Notes: a model not told the origin generated them from the letters alone. Positions 1 through 7,480 are shown, numbered from the stretch's first letter. The stretch is 16,692 nt of DNA from Planctomycetaceae bacterium UBA6163 (GCA_002428205.1 DIUH01000105.1:23190-39881), one strand, 5' to 3'. Numbers and translations: made by a program.

Positions 1-106
1 ACTTTGTCATCAAGGTGCCTCCCTGTGAATTGCGATGCAAAACTCGCGCCCTTGTTCGACGATAGTAGGGTTTGTCTACGCCCTGTCTGAAACGCGCTTC
101 GAATTT

Positions 107-122
107 CGGCTCACGACTTGCA
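107..122 (+). promoter_or_regulatory. Sigma-54 (-24/-12) promoter for the DUF2267 gene
   Basis: The sequence CGGCTC-ACGAC-TTGCA matches the sigma-54 consensus TGGCAC-N5-TTGCW at all but two positions. The near-invariant GG (108-109) and GC (120-121) are present at the correct 10-nt spacing. The predicted transcription start is near 133, which rules out the TTG at 118 as the translation start and fits the ATG at 172 (or 136). It is one of five such elements in the left half of the window. Seen in sequence; activity is inferred. Confidence 0.6.
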
Positions 123-171
123 TTGCGATTTAGCAATGGTTTTGAAGATACCTCTAACGGAGTCAGCAATC

Positions 172-699
172 ATGACCGGCACGACAGATTATCAAAATGT
201 ACATGGTGTCAATGAGTTCTTGATCGTCAATGCGAATGAACCGATCAATCCAGAATCTCGCCACCGCACGAACAAGAACATTCCCACATTTGCGTCCACG
301 GTCCAGAAGACCAAGCAATGGGTCTGCGAACTGATGCAGGAACTGCAATGGGACGATGCCCAGAAAACCTATCGTGGCTTGCGCGCGGTGCTGCACGCGC
401 TGCGCGACCGTTTGACCATCCACGAATCGGCCGACTTCGCGGCCCAACTACCGATGCTACTCCGCGGCTTGTTTTACGAAGGTTGGCAACCCGATGCGGT
501 ACCAGTAAAGGACCGAACCAAAGAAGCGTTCTTGGCTCACGTCTTCAAAGCGTTCATCAACGATCAAAGTGTTGATCCAGAAAGATTAACGCGTTGTGTA
601 TTGAAAGTTGCTGCGAAACATGTCAGCGAGGGCGAGGTGGAAGACATTCGGGCGATCTTGCCAAGGTCGCTGCATGATTTATTTCCTGACCGATCCTAG
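172..699 (+). CDS. DUF2267 domain protein
   Basis: This is a 175-residue protein of the DUF2267 family, whose biochemical function is not known. The family signature is clear in the middle: a block reading YRGLRAVLHALRDRL is followed by AQLPMLLRGLFYEGW, and a C-terminal helical part ends in ILPRSLHDLFP. The first 25 or so residues are polar and not conserved. There is no signal peptide or membrane segment, so it should be cytosolic. The ATG at 172 is chosen because GGAG at 159-162 sits at good spacing. An in-frame ATG at 136 and a TTG at 118 are alternatives, but the TTG lies inside the sigma-54 promoter. In other bacteria DUF2267 genes are often found among stress-response genes (small heat shock, universal stress, CBS proteins). 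That agrees with the isoaspartate repair enzyme nearby, but it does not prove a role. Confidence 0.88.
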   Translation: MTGTTDYQNVHGVNEFLIVNANEPINPESRHRTNKNIPTFASTVQKTKQWVCELMQELQWDDAQKTYRGLRAVLHALRDRLTIHESADFAAQLPMLLRGLFYEGWQPDAVPVKDRTKEAFLAHVFKAFINDQSVDPERLTRCVLKVAAKHVSEGEVEDIRAILPRSLHDLFPDRS

Positions 700-769
700 C
701 TCGCACCGACCGTTTCATCCGTCACGAGGCTTAGATACCATCGGCCACAGGAGCGGTGGGTAAACGGCG

Positions 770-2257
770 TCAACTGCGCAGCAGTTGGTCCAACAAACGC
801 TGCAGCGGTACCACTGCGAAACCCGTTGCGGCGTCTGACATCGCGTAGGGGACGAAAAGACAGTCGCCATGCATGATCGCGCCACACGTGTAGACCACAT
901 TCGGAACATAACCTTCGCGTTCTTGTTCAGACGGCGCGATCAATGGTTCCCGCAAGTCACCGATCACGCGAAAGGGGTCATCGAGATCCAGCAACATCGC
1001 CCCGATACAGTACCTCCGCATGGGGCCAACCCCATGCGTCAATAATAACCAGCCCTCGCTGGTTTCGATCGGCGAACCACAGTTGCCGATTTGTATGAAC
1101 TCCCACGGACGCCGTGGCGCGTCCATCAGCGTGGCGGTTTCCCAAAAGTGAATGTTGTCGGAAAACATTAAATACAGATTCTCGCCATCAATCCGCGAAC
1201 TCATGCAATACTGACCACCTATCCGCCGAGGAAACAACGCCATCCCCTTGTTCTGAACCGCGGCACCGTTGAGCGTGTGGATGTGCAATTCATGGAAATC
1301 GGAAGTTTCCACTAGCTGAGGCAAAACGTGAGTTCCGTTATAGGCCGAGTAGGTGCCGAAGTAGCGAACGGTGGAATCGTCATCAACAAAACGGACTAAT
1401 CGCAAGTCTTCGATCCCCATCGACTCGTTGTCGCTTTGGGGAAAGATGACCATTTCAGGGATCGATGCGTCAGGCGAAATGGTGACCATGTAATTTTCTC
1501 TGGCCAGCCACGTCATGCTGCTGGTTGTCTCGCCCAGCCAATACATATCGGGGTGATCTTGGTGTGCCTTCTCGATTGCGTGTTCAAGCTCAACGATAGT
1601 GAATCCGTTCCCCAAACTGTCCATAACTAGATTCATCGCGTCTTCGTCCACCACTAACTCACGCAGCTTGCGACAAAACAACGGTTTCTCAAAGCGGCGA
1701 TCCGGTGACACTTTCATCCGATATCGATGCTCAGGCACTGGATCAAAGTCGATCTCGTGATTCGCACCGATCACGCCAGTGCGAAAGACAATTGAAGAGA
1801 CATGCCCTTCGCCGGTTGCACGCAAACTCATGATGAAACGCAGCGAGCCTTCGCCGATACCCGACTGGTCGGGGTGCCAGGTGATCGACGGGTTGAATAA
1901 TGCCGCCGACGCGAACGCATACTCCATCGTAAAATATGAGCCAATGAGCAGTTTTCGCGAATCGCTCGCACTGCCTAAACTCGGTACCAGCTTGGCGGCT
2001 TGGTTGAAATGCTCGTGCCATACTAGGTCGATGTGCCTATGACGCGAGTCAAAGTTCGCTTTCACGTTGGCGAGCATCTCAGCAACATCATCATCGGACA
2101 ACTCGGCGATGCGCGCACAAACATTCCGCACTCGCGCTTCACCGCCGGGGAAAAATGGACGCGTGACGACCCACGATTCGTCGGCGGAGAATCTAATCGG
2201 CAATCGAGTGACAAGATCGCAGTCGCCGTTCGGTAAACAAGGTTTTTCGGATCCCAT
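770..2257 (-). CDS. GH130-family glycoside phosphorylase/hydrolase, long form
   Basis: The protein has about 495 residues from the ATG at 2257 and belongs to glycoside hydrolase family 130 (five-bladed propeller; characterised members cleave beta-mannosides by phosphorolysis or hydrolysis). Landmarks are GIEDLRLVRF near residue 280, NKGMALFPRRIGG near 337-349, a following YLMFSDNIHFWE block, and SPIETSEGWLLLTHGVG near 395-411. It carries about 180 extra N-terminal residues compared with canonical GH130 proteins, including an RHRHIDLVWHEHF stretch typical of the long subgroup. The usual E-D-P-R at the active site reads E-D-L-R here. The reaction and substrate cannot be settled from sequence. 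The open frame extends upstream to an ATG at 2329 (24 more codons), but that stretch is not family-like and is interrupted by a sigma-54 promoter at 2271-2286 whose predicted start is near 2260. I therefore prefer 2257, which gives an almost leaderless mRNA. The gene converges on the DUF2267 gene. Confidence 0.85.
   Translation of the reverse strand: MGSEKPCLPNGDCDLVTRLPIRFSADESWVVTRPFFPGGEARVRNVCARIAELSDDDVAEMLANVKANFDSRHRHIDLVWHEHFNQAAKLVPSLGSASDSRKLLIGSYFTMEYAFASAALFNPSITWHPDQSGIGEGSLRFIMSLRATGEGHVSSIVFRTGVIGANHEIDFDPVPEHRYRMKVSPDRRFEKPLFCRKLRELVVDEDAMNLVMDSLGNGFTIVELEHAIEKAHQDHPDMYWLGETTSSMTWLARENYMVTISPDASIPEMVIFPQSDNESMGIEDLRLVRFVDDDSTVRYFGTYSAYNGTHVLPQLVETSDFHELHIHTLNGAAVQNKGMALFPRRIGGQYCMSSRIDGENLYLMFSDNIHFWETATLMDAPRRPWEFIQIGNCGSPIETSEGWLLLTHGVGPMRRYCIGAMLLDLDDPFRVIGDLREPLIAPSEQEREGYVPNVVYTCGAIMHGDCLFVPYAMSDAATGFAVVPLQRLLDQLLRS
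771..787. terminator. Small hairpin at the 3' end of the long GH130 gene
   Basis: CAACTGC-GCA-GCAGTTG is a perfect 7-bp inverted repeat with a 3-nt loop. It overlaps the stop codon of the long GH130 gene (770-772) in the short gap between two convergent genes. No T-run follows on either strand, so a terminator role is only possible. It may simply be coding sequence. Confidence 0.25.
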
Positions 2258-2270
2258 AGTTGTTTGCATC

Positions 2271-2286
2271 AGCAAACTACGGGCCA
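2271..2286 (-). promoter_or_regulatory. Sigma-54 (-24/-12) promoter for the long GH130 gene
   Basis: Read on the minus strand, TGGCCC-GTAGT-TTGCT matches TGGCAC-N5-TTGCW with one mismatch. The predicted transcription start is near 2260, three bases before the ATG at 2257. If it is real, the longer open frame starting at 2329 cannot be fully translated from this transcript. Seen in sequence; activity is inferred. Confidence 0.6.
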
Positions 2287-2333
2287 ATTGAATGGCAAAT
2301 CGATTGATGCGAATGGCTTTGTGAAACATTGGT

Positions 2334-2347
2334 CAGGTGTGCACCTG
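2334..2347. repeat. Inverted repeat, possible operator
   Basis: CAGGTG-TG-CACCTG has perfect 6-bp arms around a 2-bp centre. It lies about 50 bp upstream of the minus-strand sigma-54 site and about 105 bp upstream of the plus-strand one, in the shared region between the long GH130 gene and pcm. Its position suits a binding site for a dimeric regulator such as an enhancer-binding protein. No second copy was found elsewhere, so the role is speculative. Confidence 0.3.
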
Positions 2348-2453
2348 CCCGCCCGCCTGCGCGCTCGCAGAACTGATTTTGCTCGCCGACTCGCTCCACG
2401 GGTTTATCAAAGTTGCGTCGGTAACGACCCGTTCTCAGGTCAATTCGTAACCG

Positions 2454-2469
2454 AGGCACACGTTTTGCT
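2454..2469 (+). promoter_or_regulatory. Sigma-54 (-24/-12) promoter for pcm
   Basis: AGGCAC-ACGTT-TTGCT differs from the consensus TGGCAC-N5-TTGCW only at the first base. The predicted transcription start is near 2480, giving a leader of about 120 nt to the ATG at 2603. It is divergent from the sigma-54 site at 2271-2286. Seen in sequence; activity is inferred. Confidence 0.65.
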
Positions 2470-2602
2470 AACCGCAGTAAGCAGATAACAGTCAACCGAT
2501 AGTGAAAGCCCCAACGGATTTTGGTTTCGGGCCTATGAGCGATCTGGCGGTGAGGTTCTTTGTTGCCGGGCTTGCTGCCCATTGCGAGCAGGCGTCACCA
2601 CG

Positions 2603-3316
2603 ATGAAAACAGTTGACATGGCAGACCTACGTCATGAAATGGTCGAAGACCAAGTTCGCGCGCGTGGCGTGCGCGACGCACTGGTGATCAAAGCGATGAA
2701 CACCGTGCCACGCGAGGCGTTTGTGCCTGAGAAACTGCAAGAGTTTGCCTATAAAGATTCACCGCTACCGATCGCGGCGGGACAAACCATCTCTCAACCC
2801 TATATCGTGGCGTTCATGATCGAAACGTTGGCCTTAAGGGGTGGCGAACGGGTGTTGGAAATCGGAACCGGTTCAGGATATGCGGCCGCTGTGTTGGGTG
2901 AAATTGCAAGTGAAGTTTACACCGTAGAACGGATTGAGCAACTCGCCGACTACGCGACGAAGACGCTTAATTCACTGGGCTATCACCATGTTCATGTCCG
3001 TTGCGGCGACGGCACTCTCGGCTGGCCCGAACAGGCGCCGTTTGATGCGATCATCGTCGCGGCTGGCGCTCCGGCAATCCCGGAATCTCTGAAATTGCAA
3101 CTAAAGGTCGGTGGACGATTGGTCATTCCCGTTGGCAACGATTTGACCAGCCAGGAACTCATTCGGATTTCGCGAAAGTCGCAGACGAAATTCAAGAGTG
3201 AGGACCTTGCAGATGTACGATTCGTACCGCTAATCGGTGAAGAAGGCTGGCACGATGAATCCGATCAACAGTCGATCGCGGCGTCTGCCCGCCATCCGGC
3301 ACGTTTTGGAGAATAG
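2603..3316 (+). CDS. pcm: Protein-L-isoaspartate O-methyltransferase
   Basis: This cytosolic repair enzyme transfers a methyl group from S-adenosylmethionine to the side-chain carboxyl of abnormal L-isoaspartyl residues, starting their conversion back to normal aspartate in aged proteins. The 237-residue product shows the full family pattern: VPREAFVP near 35-42, the QTISQPYIV motif with the conserved Ser near 64, the SAM-binding motif VLEIGTGSGY at 84-93, an acidic post-I strand (VYTVER), GDGTLGWPE, and FDAIIVAAGAPAIP. Its length is slightly above the usual 200-220. A Ser/Ala-rich tail of about 20 residues follows the EEGW end of the domain. An in-frame TTG at 2582 is a weaker start. The gene has its own sigma-54 promoter, and the remnant of an erythromycin-esterase-family gene lies immediately downstream in the same frame. 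Confidence 0.93.
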   Translation: MKTVDMADLRHEMVEDQVRARGVRDALVIKAMNTVPREAFVPEKLQEFAYKDSPLPIAAGQTISQPYIVAFMIETLALRGGERVLEIGTGSGYAAAVLGEIASEVYTVERIEQLADYATKTLNSLGYHHVHVRCGDGTLGWPEQAPFDAIIVAAGAPAIPESLKLQLKVGGRLVIPVGNDLTSQELIRISRKSQTKFKSEDLADVRFVPLIGEEGWHDESDQQSIAASARHPARFGE

Positions 3317-3320
3317 GAGG
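3315..3320 (+). promoter_or_regulatory. Strong ribosome binding site overlapping the pcm stop
   Basis: AGGAGG begins inside the pcm stop codon (TAG, 3314-3316). Five bases later, where a start codon is expected, the in-frame triplet is ATA (3326-3328), followed by coding sequence of the erythromycin-esterase family. The arrangement is that of a translationally coupled second cistron whose ATG has changed to ATA. A perfect site is notable because most genes in this window have weak ones. Confidence 0.5.
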
Positions 3321-3325
3321 CAGCG

Positions 3326-3811
3326 ATATCGAGCCTGATTGCAGACTTTTGCGAACCATTGGACGACATCGAAACGGCTGATTTAAATCGAACGCTCAAC
3401 CGAATTGGCGACGCGCGCATCGTCCTGATTGGCGAATCACCACATGGGACATCGCTGATCTCTCAGATGCGAGAAATGATCACCCGAACGCTGATCGAAA
3501 CCAAGAACTTTACGTTTGTCGGTATCGAAGGCGATTGGCCTGACGGGGCACGAATTGATCAATACGTGCGTCACTTTGAATTTCAATCATCCCAGTGGAC
3601 GGCCTTTGCCCGTTTTCCGACCCGGCTGTGGCGAAATCGCGAAGTAGTCGATTTCGTCCAGTGGCTGCGTAATCACAACACCGCTCTCGGGCCGGATGAA
3701 CAAATTGCCATCTATGGCTTGGACCTGTGCAACCTGCATAGAATTGCCAGCAATGCCCGACACCTATCCCTTTGGCTTGTAGGCCAAACGACCAGCGTGG
3801 AACAACGCTAA
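3326..3811 (+). pseudogene. Truncated erythromycin-esterase-family gene
   Basis: About 161 codons match the N-terminal third of the erythromycin esterase (EreA/EreB-like) superfamily, whose full members are around 400 residues or more. The family start PLDDIETADLN is followed by RIGDARIVLIGESPHG, which contains the first conserved Glu and His, then FVGIEGDWPDGARIDQYVR and AIYGLDLCNLHR. The reading frame then loses similarity and stops at 3811. The second half, including the later conserved His region, is absent, and I could not recognise it in the next bases. The start also looks damaged: an AGGAGG site faces ATA, and the first in-frame TTG is at 3359, already inside the domain. The frame is continuous with pcm apart from the single TAG at 3314. 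In some bacteria these two domains are adjacent or fused, so this is probably a decaying partner of pcm. A short expressed domain cannot be excluded. Confidence 0.72.
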
Positions 3812-3864
3812 ACAGGCCGGCGGGATTCTTTCATATGATTGGTCGTATTGTTCGTAGCCACGGT

Positions 3865-4998
3865 TCATGCAAACTCGGAAGTGTTGGTCGCTACTGCTTT
3901 CCGAGCCAAGTCGTTCGCCTGCACTGCCATTCGTAGCGATTCACGACTTGCCGACTCGGTGATTCGCCGTCGGTGACACGCGTTCCGAATGCGTTTTATT
4001 TGATCTTCCATCAAGGATTTTACAAGTTTGCCATAGCGCGACATCTTATCTTGTTGCGTTCCGACGGAAAGTCGTATGCGGTGGTCAACTTCAAAATCTT
4101 TGTGACGACCGCGACAGTGACGATGCTGGCCAGTGTACGTTTCTACCGCCCCAACATCCGCATTCGGAAATAGCTCCGTAAGTCGCTGTTCGTCTTCTGT
4201 GTTGACCACGGCATCGAGACAAAGTTGGGTCGGAATCCAGCCATGTAGCGTTACGTCGCCACGCTCGAATACGATGCGCAACTCTTGTCGATCCAGACGT
4301 CCAGGTTGGTGAAAGCCATGATAGAAGTTAACGAGAACGTCGTCGCGATAGCGAATGCTGCATTGCACTTGATCTTCCAGGAACATCGGCTCGCGGAGCG
4401 TTCGCTGAGCCGCAACCACCTCTCCATCCCCCAGCCAACTGGCGAAGAGGTCAAAGAAGTGGACGCCATGTTCAATGAAGATCCCGCCGCTCTTGGTGGT
4501 ATCCCAAAACCAATGGTCTACGCCAAGTTGTTCGTCGGAAGCATAGTTTTCGAAGTACCCATGCAGTGGCTTGCCGATCAGCTCTTCCTCGATCAACGCA
4601 CCGACTTTATCAGCCAACGGATTGTACCGCTGGATCAGATTCGCCACCACGATGCGATCTTTAGTATGCGCTAGACGAAGCAGATGATCGGCTTCGTCGA
4701 GCGAAAGTGCGAGCGGCTTTTCGACCACGACATGTTTGTCTGCGTTGAGAGCGGCTAGGGAATGGCCATGGTGAAGAAACGGTGGTGAGGCAATGTAAAC
4801 AAGATCAACATCGGGTCGTTGGCAGAGTGAGTTCACATCGGGCTGGGGAATCACGCCGAACCGCTGGACCGCTTGGTCGACAGCCCGATCATTCGGATCG
4901 GTCGCTGAGACGATTTTCACACCTGCGATTGAGGCATACTGTTCCATTGCGTACAGTCCGAAACCACCGCAGCCGATCACACCTATTCTGCATTCCAT
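3865..4998 (-). CDS. Gfo/Idh/MocA-family NAD(P)-dependent oxidoreductase
   Basis: The 377-residue cytosolic protein belongs to the glucose-fructose oxidoreductase / inositol dehydrogenase / MocA family, which oxidises or reduces sugars and cyclitols with NAD(P). The N-terminal Rossmann fold opens with CRIGVIGCGGFG (residues 3-14). It continues with VYIASPPFLHH and the family lysine in VVVEKPLAL. The C-terminal domain has the GGIFIEHGVHFFDLFASWLG block holding the conserved histidine. The last 60 or so residues are Arg-rich and unlike the usual end. The exact substrate is unknown; a sugar linked to the neighbouring GH130/GT4 pathway is plausible. The open frame begins at 5124, but the 42 extra residues are not family-like and cross the sigma-54 site at 5058-5073. 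The ATG at 4998 is therefore chosen, with AAAGGCG upstream. It is divergent from the glycosyltransferase operon. Confidence 0.9.
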   Translation of the reverse strand: MECRIGVIGCGGFGLYAMEQYASIAGVKIVSATDPNDRAVDQAVQRFGVIPQPDVNSLCQRPDVDLVYIASPPFLHHGHSLAALNADKHVVVEKPLALSLDEADHLLRLAHTKDRIVVANLIQRYNPLADKVGALIEEELIGKPLHGYFENYASDEQLGVDHWFWDTTKSGGIFIEHGVHFFDLFASWLGDGEVVAAQRTLREPMFLEDQVQCSIRYRDDVLVNFYHGFHQPGRLDRQELRIVFERGDVTLHGWIPTQLCLDAVVNTEDEQRLTELFPNADVGAVETYTGQHRHCRGRHKDFEVDHRIRLSVGTQQDKMSRYGKLVKSLMEDQIKRIRNACHRRRITESASRESLRMAVQANDLARKAVATNTSEFA

Positions 4999-5057
4999 GG
5001 TTGGTTCGCCTTTATTCGATGTGAAGTACATGCCATGTCTATAGAACGTCATCGCAT

Positions 5058-5073
5058 TGCAAAACTTGTTCCT
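5058..5073 (-). promoter_or_regulatory. Sigma-54 (-24/-12) promoter for the oxidoreductase gene
   Basis: Read on the minus strand, AGGAAC-AAGTT-TTGCA has the invariant GG and GC at the right distance and a perfect TTGCA, with two mismatches in the -24 half. The predicted start is near 5047, giving a leader of about 49 nt to the ATG at 4998. Seen in sequence; activity is inferred. Confidence 0.5.
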
Positions 5074-5079
5074 CAAGCG

Positions 5080-5105
5080 TATTCCAGTGAATTTTCTTGG
5101 GAATA
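5080..5105. repeat. Inverted repeat between two divergent sigma-54 promoters
   Basis: TATTCC (5080-5085) and GGAATA (5100-5105) form a perfect 6-bp inverted repeat with a 14-bp spacer. It lies exactly between the minus-strand promoter at 5058-5073 and the plus-strand promoter at 5119-5134. It could be a regulator or IHF-type site. AT-rich chance matching is also possible. Confidence 0.25.
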
Positions 5106-5118
5106 GTTTGATTTTTTT

Positions 5119-5134
5119 CGGCACTGCGTTTGCT
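5119..5134 (+). promoter_or_regulatory. Sigma-54 (-24/-12) promoter for the glycosyltransferase operon
   Basis: CGGCAC-TGCGT-TTGCT differs from TGGCAC-N5-TTGCW only at the first base and follows a run of Ts. The predicted transcription start is near 5145, leaving a 29-nt leader with a GAGG ribosome binding site before the ATG at 5174. It is one of the two best matches in the window. Confidence 0.68.
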
Positions 5135-5173
5135 GGCTTGCTCTGATGTTCTAGCCCTCGATGAGGTGGTGGT

Positions 5174-7480
5174 ATGCAGAATTATGAATCTTTAGAAGAG
5201 CGTCGTATTGCCTGCGTGGGAACGTACCCACCAAGGCAGTGCGGGATTGCCACGTTCACCCAAGATCTGTGCAGCGCCATAGAACGACAAAGTGACCAGG
5301 GGCATCGGTGTCACATCATCGCCATCAATGACCGTGCGGATGGATACAACTATCCCGCCAATGTTCGTTTCGAGGTGCGCCAACAGCAAGCGGCCGACTA
5401 TCGCTTGGCCGCGGACTTTGCCAACATTCGCAACAGCGAGGTGATGCTGGTGCAACACGAGTATGGCATCTTCGGTGGAACTGATGGCGAGCACTTGATG
5501 GGGTTGCTGAGTCGCGTGCGGATGCCGGTCGTTACGACTATGCACACCGTACTCGCCGCACCATCAGCGTCGATACGCGAAGTGACGCAGTCCATCATCG
5601 AACATTCGGACCGTATTGTTGTAATGAGTGAACGGGCGGTGGAAATCCTGGGCGAAATCTACGGCGTGCCCGATGATAAGGTTCGTATGATCCCGCATGG
5701 GATTCCCGATTTACCGTTTGTCGATTCGAGTTTCTACAAGGACCACTTCGGCGTCGAAGGACGAACTGTTCTATTGACCTTCGGATTGTTATCGCCGGGT
5801 AAGGGCCTCGAGTACGTTATTCGTGCTTTGCCAGATTTAATCAAAGAGCATCCCGAATTGATATACGTCGTGCTGGGAGCAACGCATCCCCATGTGTTGC
5901 GAGAACACGGTGAAGAGTATCGACATCAATTGCAACATTTGGCCGAAGACCTCGGTGTGCTGGAACACGTGCTGTTCATCAATCGGTATGTAGAACTCGA
6001 TGAGCTTTGCGAGTTTTTGATGGCAGCGGATATCTATGTCACTCCGTCATTGGGCGAACAACAGATCGCGTCGGGAACCCTGGCTTACGCACTTGGGGCC
6101 GGCAAGCCGATCGTTGCTACGCCTTATGTTTATGCAAAAGAATTGCTCGCTGGAAATCGCGGCCTACTGGTGCCGTTTCGAGACTCGGATGCGATTGCTC
6201 GCGCTGTCGCGGAACTGCTCGACAACGAACAAGCGACGCTGGCCATTCGCAAACGGGCGTATTTGTATGGCCGAAAGGCGATCTGGGCCGAAGTGGCCGG
6301 CGCGTATTTAAGTTTGTTCGAGGAAGTGATTCACGGGCCGTCGATCGCGACCCAGCGTGACCGTTCTTATCATAACGGCGCGATCTCCCCCTTGCACGCG
6401 GTTCCGGAAGTCGATTTTTCGGCAATGCGAGCGATGACCGATGATGTCGGGATTTTGCAGCACGCTCGCTATACAACTGGGGATCGTCATCACGGTTATT
6501 GCACCGATGATAACGCGCGGGCCTTGGTGGTGGCGCTGCAGTCTTATGAGTTGACACAGGATCGTGAGATGATGCGACTGGCGCGAACCTATTTAAGTTT
6601 TGTTCATCATGCGTTTCGAGCCGACGGCAACCGATTTCGCAATTTCATGGCGTTCGACCGACGATGGTTGGAAGACGTAGGGTCGGAAGATTCTCATGCG
6701 CGGGCATTGTGGGGACTTGGCGCGGCAGTCGCACTGGCACGCGATGACGGGATGAGGGCGCTCGCCTTGGACCTGTTCGATCGTGGACTAGGTACAACCG
6801 ACCAGTTTACATCGCCACGGGCTTGGGCCTTTACGCTTGTCGGTGTTCATGCCTACCTGAGGCGGTATGGCGGCGATAGTGAAGCGAAACGGATACGTGA
6901 GAGTTTGGCGAATCGATTGTACGAACAATTCACAAGCAACGCAAAAGACGATTGGCCTTGGCCCGAGGATACCTTGACCTATTGTTGCGGAAAAATGCCT
7001 CACGCGATGTTGCTTGCCGGGCAATGGATGAAGCACGATGGTATGATCGATATTGGTCTGCGCTCGCTTGGTTGGTTGCTGGAGATTCAATCGAGCGAGG
7101 ACGGTCACCTTTCCCTAATCGGTAACCGCGGATGGTTTCCTCGTGGTGGCACGAAGGCGATGTACGACCAGCAACCGGTTGAGGCGCACGCGTTACTGGA
7201 GGCGTGCTTGGAAGCCCATCGGTTGACCAAGGATGACCAATGGTTTGTGGAAGCGCGGCGTTGTTTCGATTGGTTTCTGGGACGCAACGATCTCGGGCGG
7301 CCGATCTACAATTATGTTACGGGCGGTTGTCGCGATGGATTACACCGCGAGGGTGTGAATGAAAACGAAGGCGCCGAATCAATCTTGGCGTGGTTGATGT
7401 CGCTGCGTGCGATTCGGGCAGCAAAGGTGGTTGAGAAGCGCTCCGTGACAACTAGGCATGTGGTGGAAATCAATGGATAG
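5174..7480 (+). CDS. Two-domain GT4 glycosyltransferase with C-terminal barrel-like domain
   Basis: This 768-residue cytosolic protein has two parts. Residues 10 to about 390 are a GT-B fold, family-4-type glycosyltransferase: an N-terminal GTYPPRQCGIATFT loop, HEYGIFGG, TTMHTVL, a LLTFGLLSPGKGLEYVI start of the donor domain, and EQQIASGTLAYALGAGKPIV near 294-313 in place of the classical E-x7-E motif. Residues from about 420 to 750 form a helical domain. It has HGYCTDDNARALV, FRNFMAFDRRWLE, SEDSHARALWGLG, PRAWAF, WPWPEDTLTY, GNRGWFPRGG, DQQPVEAHALLEAC and GGCRDGLH, and looks like an (alpha/alpha)6 six-hairpin glycosidase-type barrel. The donor sugar and product are unknown. The start at 5174 is supported by GAGG at 5163-5166. 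The stop overlaps the next gene by 8 bp, so the transferase is translationally coupled to a GH130 enzyme. This suggests synthesis and turnover of one mannose-type glycan (inference). Confidence 0.9.
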   Translation: MQNYESLEERRIACVGTYPPRQCGIATFTQDLCSAIERQSDQGHRCHIIAINDRADGYNYPANVRFEVRQQQAADYRLAADFANIRNSEVMLVQHEYGIFGGTDGEHLMGLLSRVRMPVVTTMHTVLAAPSASIREVTQSIIEHSDRIVVMSERAVEILGEIYGVPDDKVRMIPHGIPDLPFVDSSFYKDHFGVEGRTVLLTFGLLSPGKGLEYVIRALPDLIKEHPELIYVVLGATHPHVLREHGEEYRHQLQHLAEDLGVLEHVLFINRYVELDELCEFLMAADIYVTPSLGEQQIASGTLAYALGAGKPIVATPYVYAKELLAGNRGLLVPFRDSDAIARAVAELLDNEQATLAIRKRAYLYGRKAIWAEVAGAYLSLFEEVIHGPSIATQRDRSYHNGAISPLHAVPEVDFSAMRAMTDDVGILQHARYTTGDRHHGYCTDDNARALVVALQSYELTQDREMMRLARTYLSFVHHAFRADGNRFRNFMAFDRRWLEDVGSEDSHARALWGLGAAVALARDDGMRALALDLFDRGLGTTDQFTSPRAWAFTLVGVHAYLRRYGGDSEAKRIRESLANRLYEQFTSNAKDDWPWPEDTLTYCCGKMPHAMLLAGQWMKHDGMIDIGLRSLGWLLEIQSSEDGHLSLIGNRGWFPRGGTKAMYDQQPVEAHALLEACLEAHRLTKDDQWFVEARRCFDWFLGRNDLGRPIYNYVTGGCRDGLHREGVNENEGAESILAWLMSLRAIRAAKVVEKRSVTTRHVVEING

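Noticed and set aside
3780..3850. Possible frameshifted continuation of the esterase-family gene in another frame after 3780.
   Set aside because: The frame is open briefly but shows no recognisable family motif, so I cannot claim it as the missing part.
5018..5035. TGGCAT-GTACT-TCACA on the minus strand as another -24/-12 promoter.
   Set aside because: The near-invariant GC of the -12 half is AC; the better match is at 5058-5073.
4999..5124. N-terminal extension of the oxidoreductase frame starting at 5124.
   Set aside because: The 42 residues are not family-like, the family start is at 4998, and the extension crosses the minus-strand sigma-54 site.
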